DNA from: Rhodobacter sp.
GTDB taxonomy: Bacteria; Pseudomonadota; Alphaproteobacteria; Rhodobacterales; Rhodobacteraceae
Length of the DNA stretch: 64,000 nucleotides
Reading direction: 5' to 3'
Assembly: GCA_027484145.1 (NCBI GenBank)
Contig: JAIXUH010000002.1
Location: forward strand, 930,001-994,000
Shown: positions 26,999-36,172 of the stretch, in pieces
How the letters are laid out: every line of letters starts with the position of its first letter
Numbering within the stretch: position 1 is the first letter of the stretch
The notes under the pieces: generated by a model
What the model saw: only the letters and a program-made list of their open reading frames with translations
Told to the model about the DNA's origin: nothing
The model's database searches: none
Translations under genes and position numbers: made by a program

Positions 26999-28156
26999 CT
27001 AAAGCCGGATCACCCGCACTTCGCTGCCTTTGGCCGACAGGGCGATTTCGCCCCGGCACAGGCGCAGTGCGTCCTCGCCAAAGGCTTCCATGCGCCAGCC
27101 GCTCAGGGCTTCGACGTTGCGCCCGCCGGCGGCAATCGAATCCAGTTCCGCCGATGAGGCGATCAGCCGCGGGGCCACCCCAAGACTTTCGGACTTGGCC
27201 TTCAGCAGCACGCGCAAGAGGTCGGCCAAAGCCGGGTTGACCTGCATCTGTTCCTTGTCAGAATCGACGCGCGGCATATCCTCGGATCGCATCTCAAGGC
27301 CAGCCTTCACGGCGGCAAGGATGCCTTCTGCGATTTCGGTCTTGCGGCCTTCGCGCTGCAGCAGGCGTGAACGGCCCAGTTCCTCCATCGTCTGCGGACG
27401 GGTCGAAGCCAATTCCAGCAGCGCATCGTCCTTCATCACCCGCGCGCGCGGCACATTGTTGCGCTGTGCGTAATCTTCGCGAAACCGGGCCAATTCCTTG
27501 ACCACGGCCAGAAACCGCCCCGATGTCGTGCGGGTCTTGATCCGCAGCCATGCCTCATCCGGTGTGGTGGTATAGGTGGCGGGGTCGATCAGGATGTTCA
27601 ACTCTTCCTCGACCCAGCGGGCGCGGCCATTCTTTTGCAACTGCGCGGCCAGCCATTCATAGATCACCCGCAGATGGGTGACATCGGCAATGGCATATTC
27701 CTTTTGCGCGGTGCTCAGCGGGCGGCGTGACCAATCGGTAAAGCGGCTGGTCTTGTCCAGATTTTCCTTTGCGATCTTGCGCACCAGCGTCTCATACCCG
27801 ACCTGTTCGCCAAAACCGCAGACCATGGCGGCAATCTGCGTGTCGAACAGGGGTTTGGGAAAGACGTTGCCTTCGACGAAGAATATCTCAAGATCCTGCC
27901 GCGCGGCATGAAACACCTTGACCGTCGCCTCGTGGCGGAACAGGTCATAGAGCGGTTCCATGCTCATGGCCTCGCCCTCGATGGGGTCCACCAGAACAGC
28001 GTCGCCGTTTTTGCCCGGCAGCGCCATCTGGATCAGGCACAGCTTGGACCAATAGGTCCGCTCGCGCAGAAACTCGGTATCGATGGTCACATAAGGGGCG
28101 GCCTTGGCGGCGTCACAAAAGGCGGCGAGGTCTTCGGTTGTCGTGATCGTTCGCAT
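26999..28156 (-). CDS. rnd: Ribonuclease D
   Basis: A 385-residue 3'-5' exoribonuclease acting in tRNA 3' maturation and RNA turnover. The DEDD exonuclease domain has ExoI DTEFLRE (Asp26, Glu28), ExoII VFHAARQDLEIF and ExoIII EYAIADVTHL. An HRDC domain follows (VVKELARFREDYAQRNNVPR). A C-terminal helical region completes the expected length. I use the ATG at 28156 (MRTITTTEDLAAF) with AAAGGA six nt upstream. It is divergent from the ybaN-like gene. Confidence 0.94.
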   Translation of the reverse strand: MRTITTTEDLAAFCDAAKAAPYVTIDTEFLRERTYWSKLCLIQMALPGKNGDAVLVDPIEGEAMSMEPLYDLFRHEATVKVFHAARQDLEIFFVEGNVFPKPLFDTQIAAMVCGFGEQVGYETLVRKIAKENLDKTSRFTDWSRRPLSTAQKEYAIADVTHLRVIYEWLAAQLQKNGRARWVEEELNILIDPATYTTTPDEAWLRIKTRTTSGRFLAVVKELARFREDYAQRNNVPRARVMKDDALLELASTRPQTMEELGRSRLLQREGRKTEIAEGILAAVKAGLEMRSEDMPRVDSDKEQMQVNPALADLLRVLLKAKSESLGVAPRLIASSAELDSIAAGGRNVEALSGWRMEAFGEDALRLCRGEIALSAKGSEVRVIRL

Positions 28157-28359
28157 CAGCCGTCCTTTCGGCGTCGCGGGGGCATCCCGCAGCAATCTTT
28201 TCGGCATATACGGCAATTGCGGCCTTGAAAAGACCTGTGCAAAGGCATGGCCTTGTCTGGCGTTGGTCAGGCATTGGTGTGGGTGTTCCTTGCGGCACGG
28301 GGCTTGCAGGCTATATCCCCGATAACGCCGCCGGACGACCCCGGCCGGAGACCGCCGTC

Positions 28360-28761
28360 ATGCCCACCGATACGCCCCCTGCCGCGATGGCCCCGATGCG
28401 TTTCGTCTGGATGGCCCTTGGCTGGGGCGCGGTTCTGCTGGGCCTTGCAGGGGTCATCCTTCCGGTGCTGCCCACGACACCCTTCATGCTGCTGGCCGCG
28501 GCCTGCTTTGCCAAATCCTCGCCGCGCCTGCACCATTGGCTGCACAACCATCCGACTTTTGGCCCGCCCATCCGCAACTGGCAGGGCCATGGTGCCATTG
28601 CCCCGCGCGCCAAACGGATGGCAGCACTCGCCATGGGCGGGGTGTTTCTGGTCAGTCTTGTGGCCGGGGCGCCGGTCTTGGTGCTGGTTTTTCAGGGTGC
28701 AGCGATGGCTGGCGCCCTGACCTTTATCCTGACACGCCCGTCGGGGCCGGGGGCAGGTTGA
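28360..28761 (+). CDS. DUF454 (YbaN-like) inner-membrane protein
   Basis: A 133-residue protein with about three to four membrane segments. The core GVILPVLPTTPFMLLAAACFAKSSPR and the NHPTFGPPIRNWQGHGAI loop identify the DUF454/YbaN family, whose function is unknown. The ATG at 28360 (MPTDTPPAAMAPMRF) is the first that gives the family N-terminus. Its 3' end overlaps the convergent purN gene by 38 nt, an unusually deep but intact overlap. Confidence 0.88.
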   Translation: MPTDTPPAAMAPMRFVWMALGWGAVLLGLAGVILPVLPTTPFMLLAAACFAKSSPRLHHWLHNHPTFGPPIRNWQGHGAIAPRAKRMAALAMGGVFLVSLVAGAPVLVLVFQGAAMAGALTFILTRPSGPGAG

Positions 28762-29341
28762 CCATACGCCGGTCACCCACGGCATAGCGGCGCAGCACGG
28801 CCGGATAGAGACGGTGCTCCTGCACCAGAACCCGAGCGGCCAGCGTGTCGGCGGTGTCACACGGCAAGACGGGCACTCGCGCCTGCCCCAGCAAGGGGCC
28901 AGCATCCAACTCTGCCGTGACCTCATGCACCGAGCAGCCCGCCTCAGCATCGCCCGCATCCAGCGCCCGCTGGTGGGTGTGCAGGCCCGGATACTTGGGC
29001 AGCAATGATGGGTGGATGTTCAGCATCCGCCCTTCGAACTGGCGCACGAAATCAGGCGTCAGCACGCGCATGAAGCCTGCAAGGCACAGAATATCAGGCT
29101 TTGCCGCAAGGATCGGCTGGATCAGCGCTGCCTCGAACGCGGCGCGATCGCGGCCATAGGCGCGGTGATCTACCGCCGCCACCGGCACCCCCATCTGGGC
29201 CGCCCGTGCAAGGCCCGTTGCAGCAGGGTCGTTCGCCGCCACCAGAACGGGCCGCGCCGGATGGTCGCCCGACAGCATGTCGCGCACCAAGGCCAGCATG
29301 TTGGAGCCACCCCCCGAAATCAGGATGGCGACGCGTGTCAC
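28724..29341 (-). CDS. purN: Phosphoribosylglycinamide formyltransferase
   Basis: A 205-residue enzyme transferring formyl from 10-formyl-tetrahydrofolate to GAR in de novo purine synthesis. The phosphate-binding loop is ISGGGSNM, the active-site Asn-His pair is in [13 protein letters not shown], and the catalytic Asp is in [11 protein letters not shown]. It starts with GTG at 29341, overlapping the purM stop codon (GTGA), so purM and purN are translationally coupled. The C-terminus is antisense to the end of the DUF454 gene. Confidence 0.95.
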   Translation of the reverse strand: MTRVAILISGGGSNMLALVRDMLSGDHPARPVLVAANDPAATGLARAAQMGVPVAAVDHRAYGRDRAAFEAALIQPILAAKPDILCLAGFMRVLTPDFVRQFEGRMLNIHPSLLPKYPGLHTHQRALDAGDAEAGCSVHEVTAELDAGPLLGQARVPVLPCDTADTLAARVLVQEHRLYPAVLRRYAVGDRRMVNLPPAPTGVSG

Positions 29342-30381
29342 AGAAGGCGGCCTGTGTAGATCACGCACTCGCCCGGCACGATCTGGCCAAGGCGCGACAC
29401 CGTTTCGCCCGCCTCGACAAGCAGTGCGGTCAGCGCATCGGCGCGGTCGGGTGCTACCACAAGGATCAGCCCGATGCCGCAGTTGAAGGTCTTGAGCAAT
29501 TCGGGTTCCGACATGTTGGCCGTCGTCGCCAGCCAGCGGAACACCGGAGGCAAGGTCCACGCGCCAAGGTCAATCTCGCAGGCCAGCCCTTCGGGCAGCA
29601 CACGCGGCGGATTTTCCGTCAGCCCGCCGCCGGTGATATGCGCCAGACCATGCACGCCGCCCGCACGGATGGCGGCAAGGGCCTGCTTGACATACAGCCG
29701 TGTCGGGGCCAGCAGCGCCGCGCCAAGGCTGCCCTCGCCAAAGGGGCATGGCGCATCCCAGCCAAGGCCGGACAGTTCCACCACCTTGCGGACAAAGGAA
29801 TAGCCGTTGGAATGCACGCCATTCGACGCAAGGCCCAGCAGCACATCGCCCTCGGCCACACCCTTGGGCAGGTCACTTCCCCGCTCCATCGCCCCCACGG
29901 CAAAACCGGCAAGGTCAAAGTCGCCGCCATGGTACATCCCCGGCATTTCCGCCGTCTCGCCGCCCACCAGCGCGCAGCCCGACTGCACGCAGCCTTCGGC
30001 GATGCCGGTCACGATGCGCGTGGCCTGCTCCACCTCCAACTTGCCAGTGGCGAAATAGTCCAGAAAGAACAACGGCTCTGCCCCTTGGCAGACAAGGTCA
30101 TTGACGCACATGGCGACAAGGTCGATCCCGATCGTATCCACATTGCCGGTGTCGATGGCGATGCGCAACTTGGTGCCCACGCCGTCAGTGGCGGCTACAA
30201 GGATGGGGTCGCTGTAGCCCGCAGCCTTCAGGTCGAACAGCGCGCCAAAGCCACCCAAGCCACCCATCGTGCCGGTGCGGTTGGTCCTCTTGGCCGCCGG
30301 CTTGATCCGTTCGACCAGCGCATTGCCCGCGTCGATATCCACGCCCGCATCGGCATAGGTCAGCCCGTTGTGGCCCGTCAT
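29338..30381 (-). CDS. purM: Phosphoribosylformylglycinamidine cyclo-ligase
   Basis: A 347-residue AIR synthetase, forming the imidazole ring from FGAM with [23 protein letters not shown] at the N-terminus, [12 protein letters not shown], and [12 protein letters not shown] are diagnostic PurM motifs; [13 protein letters not shown] lies in the C-terminal domain. I start at the ATG 30381 ([11 protein letters not shown]) with GCAGGAGT upstream. It forms an operon with purN. The upstream 160 nt up to the tRNA gene probably contain its promoter. Confidence 0.96.
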   Translation of the reverse strand: MTGHNGLTYADAGVDIDAGNALVERIKPAAKRTNRTGTMGGLGGFGALFDLKAAGYSDPILVAATDGVGTKLRIAIDTGNVDTIGIDLVAMCVNDLVCQGAEPLFFLDYFATGKLEVEQATRIVTGIAEGCVQSGCALVGGETAEMPGMYHGGDFDLAGFAVGAMERGSDLPKGVAEGDVLLGLASNGVHSNGYSFVRKVVELSGLGWDAPCPFGEGSLGAALLAPTRLYVKQALAAIRAGGVHGLAHITGGGLTENPPRVLPEGLACEIDLGAWTLPPVFRWLATTANMSEPELLKTFNCGIGLILVVAPDRADALTALLVEAGETVSRLGQIVPGECVIYTGRLL

Positions 30382-30541
30382 CTGTGACTCCTGCGCTTCA
30401 CCCATTTCGCGCCCCGAATAATCCAACTCGGCAAGGTCTACCAGAAGCGATTTTTGCAAACCCGACAACAGGCAAAACCCCACGCCCCCGCGCTGCAAAG
30501 GTTGACCGTTCCAGCCAGATATGGCAGGGAACGCCCACTCT

Positions 30542-30617
30542 GGGCCTGTAGCTCAATGGTTAGAGCAGGGCGCTCATAACGCCTTGGTTGGGGGTTCGAG
30601 TCCCTCCGGGCCTACCA
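30542..30617 (+). tRNA. tRNA with CAT anticodon, probably tRNA-Ile2 (or elongator tRNA-Met)
   Basis: A 76-nt cloverleaf folds with acceptor GGGCCTG/CGGGCCT (G-U at the end pair), D arm GCTC..GAGC, anticodon stem GGGCG/CGCCT with loop CTCATAA, and T arm GGGGG-TTCGAGT-CCCTC. It ends with an encoded CCA. The CAT anticodon fits either elongator Met or the lysidine-modified Ile2 tRNA. The TTGGTT variable region and the D-loop ATGGTTA look more like Ile2 of other proteobacteria, but I cannot decide with certainty by eye. Confidence 0.9.
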
Positions 30618-30668
30618 AATCGCTTTTGCCGTTTCCCATTCCGCAGTTTGTGCAGAAGGATCGGTCGG

Positions 30669-31448
30669 CTATCTAAGGCCGCGTAGCCCTTTCCATGCGG
30701 CAAGGTCGGCCCCTGATGGCGGCGTCAAGGCATTGACATGCAGGACACGCAGCGCCGGGAATGCGGCTTTGGTCAGAAACGCGGCGGGAAGTGTGTACAG
30801 CGCATCCTCATCCGCGACCTCAAGGTCCAGATCGCAGGTCGCCAGGTTTGGAAACGTCGATGACAACAGGCTTGAAACCGTCACCTGATTCAGCGGCCCA
30901 TCCGTGATGCCGATGTCATCCACCTCGACGCAAAGCTCTTCGAGGCGGGAATGACGGACCGGCGCGGGCAGCCGGAAATGCCCTTGCAGCCACAATCGGG
31001 TCAGGGCCGGGGCTGCGTCGAAAACATAGGTGATATCGCCCAAGGTGCCAAACATCCTGTGGCCGTTAAACAGGCACTCCATATCGCCCAAGGACAGCCC
31101 CTTGAGCGCGGGAAGGCTTGCCCCCTTCAGCGCCGCGACCGGGGCGGTCATGTCATACCCTGCCGGGCGCTTTGCGGCATAGTCATGTGAAGTGCCGATG
31201 AACAGATACTCCAACCATCGTGCGCGGGGGCCGTTCAAAAAGGCGCGGATGAGGTCAGCCTGCAAGGGCGCGTCGAAAAAGCCGATTCTGCGGGGTTTGG
31301 CAGGAATGCTGTCCAGCGGAAGGCGCTTGCCATCCGGGTCCGGGGCAAGACCCACGCACATCGTCTCGCCGCTCCATGAGCACCGGCCAAGGCCGAACGC
31401 GTTCAGCGCAGTGGCGAAACCGTCTGGTCGCAACCAATCGAACAACAT
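30669..31448 (-). CDS. Leucine-rich-repeat-like protein of STM4015 type, function unknown
   Basis: A 259-residue protein without signal peptide or membrane segment. Several spaced Leu-rich strands (LPALKGLSLGDMECL, APALTRLWLQGHF, SRLEELCVEVDDIGI, FPALRVLHVNAL) give an irregular leucine-rich-repeat look, reminiscent of the STM4015 family; this is a by-eye call. The start is uncertain: ATG 31448 or GTG 31457. It follows a tRNA gene and is upstream of nothing on its own strand. The 269 nt between it and uxuA (31449-31717) hold no gene I can support. Function is unknown. Confidence 0.7.
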   Translation of the reverse strand: MLFDWLRPDGFATALNAFGLGRCSWSGETMCVGLAPDPDGKRLPLDSIPAKPRRIGFFDAPLQADLIRAFLNGPRARWLEYLFIGTSHDYAAKRPAGYDMTAPVAALKGASLPALKGLSLGDMECLFNGHRMFGTLGDITYVFDAAPALTRLWLQGHFRLPAPVRHSRLEELCVEVDDIGITDGPLNQVTVSSLLSSTFPNLATCDLDLEVADEDALYTLPAAFLTKAAFPALRVLHVNALTPPSGADLAAWKGLRGLR

Positions 31449-31717
31449 GCAGCCCACTTCGTACGCATGGATTGACCAAACACACCTGCACGATCCCGAA
31501 TGTCGCGCACCGGATCAACCACCGCCTGATCGTTCAACCGGGTCGTGCCCTGAGTCAAACAATACCCATCGCGCCGGAGGGCCTTGGTGCCGAAAAGAAC
31601 ACATGCGCGCCGGACTCAGGGGGTTGCCTGACCCGTTCGAATTCGAAGCAGGTCATGGCCAGCCACCACAATGGGCCCGATACCTCCCCTGCCCGTTTCA
31701 TCGGGCTGCCGGGGCCA

Positions 31718-32887
31718 TTATCGGCGGTGCGCCAATCCCGCGATCACGCCGCGCAATTCCGCCAGACCGCGCAGGCGGCCGATCAGCGGATAGCCGGGGT
31801 GGGTGCCGCGCCCCAGATCATCCAGCAATTCATGCCCGTGGTCGGGCCGGAACGGAATCGGCGGGCGGCCCTGCAGCACGCGGCGCGCGTCTTCGCCCAA
31901 CAGCACCTCGATCAGGGCGACCATGTCGGTGTCGCCTTCCAGATGCGCGGCTTCCTCGAACGACCCGTCAGCCTCTTTGCGGACATTGCGCAGATGGGCA
32001 AAGGCGATGCGGTCGGCAAAACGGGCGGCAATCGCGGGTACGTCATTGGCCGGATTGGCCCCCAGCGAACCCGAGCACAGCGTCAGGCCATTGGCAGGGC
32101 TGTCGGCGGCAGCCATGATCCATGCGATGTCATCGGCATCCGACACGATGCGCGGCAGGCCCAGAATATCACGCGGCGGATCGTCGGGGTGCACGCAGAG
32201 TGCCATGCCCAGATCCGCGGCGGCGGGCACCACCTCATCCAGAAACCGCTTGTAGTTTTGCCGCAGCGTGGCGGCATCGATCCCGGCATAGCCGGCCAGA
32301 CCCTTGCGCAACCCCGCCAGATCATAACGGTCAAAGGCGCCCGGCAGGCCGGACATGATGGCATGCAGCAGGGCCTGCCGATCGGCTTCCGTTGCTTGCT
32401 GGAACCATGCTGCCGCTGCGGCAAGGGCCTCGGGCGGATAATCAGCCTCGGCCTCGCGCCGGCCCAGCATGTGAATCTCGAACGCCGCCATCCGGGGTGC
32501 CGAAAACCGCAGGCAGGTGCCACCACGTGCCACGGGCGCGGCCAGATCAGTGCGCGTCCAATCCAGAAGCGGCATGAAGTTGTAGCAGATGGTGCGAATG
32601 CCCTCAGCCGCCAGATTGGCCATCGACTGTCGATAGGCGCTGAACAGCGGGGCCAGATCGCCCTCGCCCCGCTTGATCGCCTCATGGATCGGCAGGCTTT
32701 CCACCACAACCCAGTCAAAGCCCGCCGCCATGATCTGCGCCCGGCGTGCGGCAATCGCCTGGCGCGGCCAGACCACACCATAGGGAATGTCATGCAACGC
32801 GGTCACGATGCCGCGCGCACCGGTCTGCGCGATTTCGGGCAAGGTGATGCGGTCATGGTCGCCAAACCAGCGCCAGCTTTCGATCAT
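31718..32887 (-). CDS. uxuA: Mannonate dehydratase
   Basis: A 389-residue enzyme dehydrating D-mannonate to 2-keto-3-deoxygluconate (KDG) in glucuronate catabolism. The UxuA features MIESWRWFGDHDRITLPEIAQTGARG, CYNFMPLLDWTRTDL, MALCVHPDDPPRDILGLPRI (metal His/Asp), CSGSLGANPANDVP and FRPDHGHELLDDLG are all present. It is the last gene of the uronate operon and overlaps uxuB by 4 nt. Length is as in other UxuA proteins. Confidence 0.95.
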   Translation of the reverse strand: MIESWRWFGDHDRITLPEIAQTGARGIVTALHDIPYGVVWPRQAIAARRAQIMAAGFDWVVVESLPIHEAIKRGEGDLAPLFSAYRQSMANLAAEGIRTICYNFMPLLDWTRTDLAAPVARGGTCLRFSAPRMAAFEIHMLGRREAEADYPPEALAAAAAWFQQATEADRQALLHAIMSGLPGAFDRYDLAGLRKGLAGYAGIDAATLRQNYKRFLDEVVPAAADLGMALCVHPDDPPRDILGLPRIVSDADDIAWIMAAADSPANGLTLCSGSLGANPANDVPAIAARFADRIAFAHLRNVRKEADGSFEEAAHLEGDTDMVALIEVLLGEDARRVLQGRPPIPFRPDHGHELLDDLGRGTHPGYPLIGRLRGLAELRGVIAGLAHRR

Positions 32888-34323
32888 TCCACCGTCTCCA
32901 TCGCAGCGCGGGCACCCTGTGCCACCAAACGCTCCATCGCCTGCGTCACGCCCGGACGCAAGGCCTGTGCAAGGTCGGCAGGAAACACCTCGGTCACCGC
33001 CAGCAAGGCCGCCACCCGCGCGGCCGGATTGGGGGCCGCATCGCTCAGGGCACGCAAGCGCGCCTCCAGCGGGTCGCGCACATCAATCGGCTGACCGCGC
33101 AGATCCACCCCGCCGACATAGGTCATCCACGCTGCCACGGCGAGGCTGAGGCGCGGCACCGCGCGCCCCGTGGCAAGGTTGGTGGCAAGCGTTCCCAAGA
33201 TGCGTTGCGGCAGTTTCTGGCTGCCATCCATGGCAATCTGCCATGTGCGGTGGCGGATGGCGGGGTTGGCAAAGCGCGCCTCCAACGCGGCGGCATAGGC
33301 CGCCAGATCAACGCCGCGCGGCGGAGTCAGCGCGGGAATAATCTCGTCCTGCCAAAGGCCGCGGGCAAAGCGCGCCAGCACCGGGTCGGCCATGCAATCG
33401 GCAATCGTTTCATGCCCCGCCAGATAGCCCAGATAGGCCAGCGATGAATGCACCCCGTTCAGCATACGCAGCTTCATCAACTCATAGGGCGCCACGTCCG
33501 CCACCATCTGCACGCCAACGGCGCCCAGGTCGGGCCGGACGCCACCCACGAAATCATCCTCGATCACCCATTGCCGGAACGGTTCATGCACCACGGGCGC
33601 CGCATCATTACGGCCAGTCAGAGCGATGACCTGCGCGATATCCTCGGGCTTGGTTGCGGGCACGATGCGGTCCACCATGGTGGCGGGAAAGCGGGCGTTG
33701 GTTTCGATCCAGTCCCCCAAAGCCGGGTCGACGCGACGGGCCAGATCGGTCACCAGCCCGGCCACCAAGGCCCCGTTGTGGGGAAGGTTGTCACAGGTCA
33801 GCACCGTAAAGGGCGACAGGCCCCGCGCGCGCCGCTGCTGCATGGCCCGCACGACAAACCCAATGGCAGACCGTGGCAGCGGATGGGCCAGATCATGCAG
33901 GATGTCAGGGTGGTTCAGGTTCAGCCGCCCCGTCGCCGGTTCGTGGCAATAGCCCTTTTCCGTGACGGTCAGGCTGACGATGCGGATTGCGGGGTCTGCC
34001 ATCAGCCGCAGCACGGCGCCTGGGTCTTCGGGCGCGACCATCACCCGCTGCACACTATCAACCACCCGCGCCACCGGGCCATCCGGCCCCTGTTCCAGTG
34101 CGGTGTAGCAGCCCCCTTGCGGCGCAAGCGCATCGCGCACCGACGGGCTTTGCAGGCTGACGCCGACGATCCCCCAGTCACCGCCCGACGCGGCCATGGC
34201 CTCGGCGATATAGATCGCGCCATGGGCCCGAAAAAACGCCCCCAGCCCCAGATGCACGATGCCGATGCGGGGCACAGCCCCCGGCCCGCGTGTCAGTCGT
34301 TCAACGGGCAAGCCAGCCTCCAT
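32884..34323 (-). CDS. uxuB: D-fructuronate reductase (mannitol dehydrogenase family)
   Basis: A 479-residue NAD(P)-dependent long-chain polyol dehydrogenase. The N-terminal Rossmann part has GIVHLGLGAFFRAH, and the catalytic Lys is in the family motif KLRMLNGVHSSLAYLG. The family includes mannitol dehydrogenases and tagaturonate reductase; placement between kduD and uxuA in a glucuronate operon points to fructuronate to mannonate reduction. The ATG at 34323 (MEAGLPVERL) lies inside the 3' end of kduD, giving a 23-nt overlap in a different frame. Confidence 0.9.
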   Translation of the reverse strand: MEAGLPVERLTRGPGAVPRIGIVHLGLGAFFRAHGAIYIAEAMAASGGDWGIVGVSLQSPSVRDALAPQGGCYTALEQGPDGPVARVVDSVQRVMVAPEDPGAVLRLMADPAIRIVSLTVTEKGYCHEPATGRLNLNHPDILHDLAHPLPRSAIGFVVRAMQQRRARGLSPFTVLTCDNLPHNGALVAGLVTDLARRVDPALGDWIETNARFPATMVDRIVPATKPEDIAQVIALTGRNDAAPVVHEPFRQWVIEDDFVGGVRPDLGAVGVQMVADVAPYELMKLRMLNGVHSSLAYLGYLAGHETIADCMADPVLARFARGLWQDEIIPALTPPRGVDLAAYAAALEARFANPAIRHRTWQIAMDGSQKLPQRILGTLATNLATGRAVPRLSLAVAAWMTYVGGVDLRGQPIDVRDPLEARLRALSDAAPNPAARVAALLAVTEVFPADLAQALRPGVTQAMERLVAQGARAAMETVE

Positions 34324-35032
34324 CAACGGGCAAAATCGCCCCGTGAATATAGCCTGCGGCGGGCGAGGCAAGGAAAACCGCCGCCGTGCCGATATCGCCT
34401 GCTTTGCCCCAGCGACCGGCGGGAATGCGATCCTGGATCTGGCGCGACCGCTCAGTGTCTGCGCGCAGGTCTGCGGTGTTGGCAGTCTCGATATAGCCCG
34501 GGGCAATGGCGTTCACGTTGATGCCGCGCCCCGCCCATTCGTTGGCCAAAAGTCTGGTGATCCCGGCCAGCCCATGCTTGGCAGCGGTATAGCTTGGCAC
34601 GCGAATGCCCCCCTGAAACGCCAGAAGTGAGGCGATGTTGACCACCGCGCCCTGCCCCTGACGGTCAAAGATGGCCCGCGCAAAAGCCTGCGCCGTAAAG
34701 AACGCCGCCTTCAGGTTCAGGTCCATCACATCATCCCAGTCTTTTTCGGTGAAATCCACCGCATCGGCGCGGCGGATGGTTCCGGCGTTGTTGACCAGTA
34801 TATCCACGGACTCATCCGCGAATACCCCCTGCGCCGCCATCGGGTCGGACAAGTCCAGCGGCAGCCATTGGCCACCCTGCAAACCTGCCAGAGTCTCGGT
34901 CGGGTCAGAGCGCGCGGCACAGATCACCCGCGCGCCCGCCCGCCCCATGGCCAAGGCAATGGCCTGCCCAATGCCACTGTTGGCCCCGGTCACAAGCGCC
35001 GTCCGGCCCGCAAGCGAAAACGGGTCGTTCAC
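34301..35032 (-). CDS. kduD: 2-dehydro-3-deoxy-D-gluconate 5-dehydrogenase (KduD-like SDR)
   Basis: A 243-residue short-chain dehydrogenase: cofactor loop TGANSGIG, NNAG strand, catalytic SYTAAKHG (Tyr/Lys) and the family C-terminus GAILPVDGGWLAR. KduD reduces 2,5-diketo-3-deoxygluconate to KDG, using NADH, in unsaturated uronate breakdown. It starts with GTG at 35032 and overlaps the kduI stop (GTGA). Gluconate 5-dehydrogenase is an alternative within the same SDR group, but adjacency to kduI and kdgF favours KduD. Confidence 0.9.
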   Translation of the reverse strand: MNDPFSLAGRTALVTGANSGIGQAIALAMGRAGARVICAARSDPTETLAGLQGGQWLPLDLSDPMAAQGVFADESVDILVNNAGTIRRADAVDFTEKDWDDVMDLNLKAAFFTAQAFARAIFDRQGQGAVVNIASLLAFQGGIRVPSYTAAKHGLAGITRLLANEWAGRGINVNAIAPGYIETANTADLRADTERSRQIQDRIPAGRWGKAGDIGTAAVFLASPAAGYIHGAILPVDGGWLAR

Positions 35033-35850
35033 CGCAGCGCCCCCATCGGCACCATCTCGACATCGCGGTAATCGACATTGTCGCCAGCCATGGCCCAGAC
35101 AAAGGCATAAGACCCCGTCCCCGCCCCGCAATGGATGGACCATGGCGGCGACAACACGGCCTCTTCGTTGGCCATCACCAGATGGCGCGTTTCGTCTGGC
35201 TCACCCATCATGTGAAACACGCGGCGGTCCTCGGGCATGTCAAAGTAAAGATAGGCCTCCATCCGCCGATCATGCAGATGGGCGGGCATGGTGTTCCAGA
35301 CCGAGCCGCCATGGAACCGGGTGTAGCCGACGACCAGTTGGCAAGACGGCATCACATCAGGATGCACGAATTGGTGGATTGTGCGGTCATTGGCGGTCTC
35401 GGCGCTGCCGATGCGAAAGCTTTTGGCCTGTTCCGGGGTAATCAGACGGGCCGGATGCACGGCATGGGCCGGGGCCGACAGAATGTAAAACCGACCCTCG
35501 CCTGCAAAACTGACTGGGCCGGACCCCATCGGCAGATAGAGCACATCGCCCGGCCCCATCGCAAAGCTTTGCCCCGCCGTCACGGTTCCGGCCCCGCCGA
35601 TATTGACCACCGCCATTTCGCGTCGGTCCAGAATGCTGGCCGTCCCGCATTCGGCCACATGATCCAGCACCAGCGTGCCGCCATCAGGCACCGCGCCCCC
35701 CACGATCATGCGGTCATAATGGGTGTAGCACAGCCGCACCTCGCCCGGGCGGAACAGGCCGCCCACATGAAATGCTGCGCGCAAGGCTTTGGTATCCATC
35801 GACCTTATGGCAGCGGGGGGGTGGGCATGGCGGGTTTCAACAAACAGCAT
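35029..35850 (-). CDS. kduI: 5-dehydro-4-deoxy-D-glucuronate isomerase
   Basis: A 273-residue zinc cupin isomerase converting DKI (5-keto-4-deoxyuronate) to 2,5-diketo-3-deoxygluconate. LRAAFHVGGLFRPGEVRLCYTHYDRMIVGG at the N-terminus and the metal-site segment NTMPAHLHDRRMEAYLYFDM are KduI hallmarks. Length is typical. It is preceded by kdgF with 12 nt spacing and overlaps kduD by 4 nt. It acts in the cytosol. Confidence 0.95.
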   Translation of the reverse strand: MLFVETRHAHPPAAIRSMDTKALRAAFHVGGLFRPGEVRLCYTHYDRMIVGGAVPDGGTLVLDHVAECGTASILDRREMAVVNIGGAGTVTAGQSFAMGPGDVLYLPMGSGPVSFAGEGRFYILSAPAHAVHPARLITPEQAKSFRIGSAETANDRTIHQFVHPDVMPSCQLVVGYTRFHGGSVWNTMPAHLHDRRMEAYLYFDMPEDRRVFHMMGEPDETRHLVMANEEAVLSPPWSIHCGAGTGSYAFVWAMAGDNVDYRDVEMVPMGALR

Positions 35851-35862
35851 CGGGGCAGCCTT

Positions 35863-36168
35863 TCACAGAAAATCATCGCGACGCGGGGTGAAACTGTCGA
35901 TCAACACCCCCGCCTCAAGACAGATGCAGCCATGGGGCAGCATCGAGGGAATCACAAAACTGTCGCCCGGCCCCACGTCGCGTACCGCATCGCCCAAGGC
36001 AAAGCGGAACCGCCCGGACTGGACATAGGTTGCTTGCACATGCGGGTGGTGGTGCAGAGCGCCTTCGCCCCCCTGCTCAAAGCAAAAGGCGACAACCATC
36101 AGTTCGGGACGTTCGGACAGAACCTGCCGGGTCACGCCGGGGCCGGTGGCAACGATGGGAAATGTCAT
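35863..36168 (-). CDS. kdgF: Small cupin, probable KdgF (unsaturated uronate processing)
   Basis: A 101-residue single-domain cupin. The metal-binding histidines are in GALHHHPHVQATYVQSGRF and a second motif GPGDSFVIPSMLPHGCICLE. KdgF opens unsaturated monouronates to the linear keto form used by KduI. Position immediately before kduI and after the TRAP genes supports that role. I start at ATG 36168 (MTFPIVATGPG). The DctM stop is 4 nt upstream. Confidence 0.85.
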   Translation of the reverse strand: MTFPIVATGPGVTRQVLSERPELMVVAFCFEQGGEGALHHHPHVQATYVQSGRFRFALGDAVRDVGPGDSFVIPSMLPHGCICLEAGVLIDSFTPRRDDFL

Positions 36169-36172
36169 GCGC

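Noticed and set aside
31376-33094. 572-residue plus-strand open frame across uxuA
   Set aside because: Antisense to uxuA and uxuB, which carry conserved catalytic motifs; the product has the His/Arg/Gln-rich look of a shadow frame.
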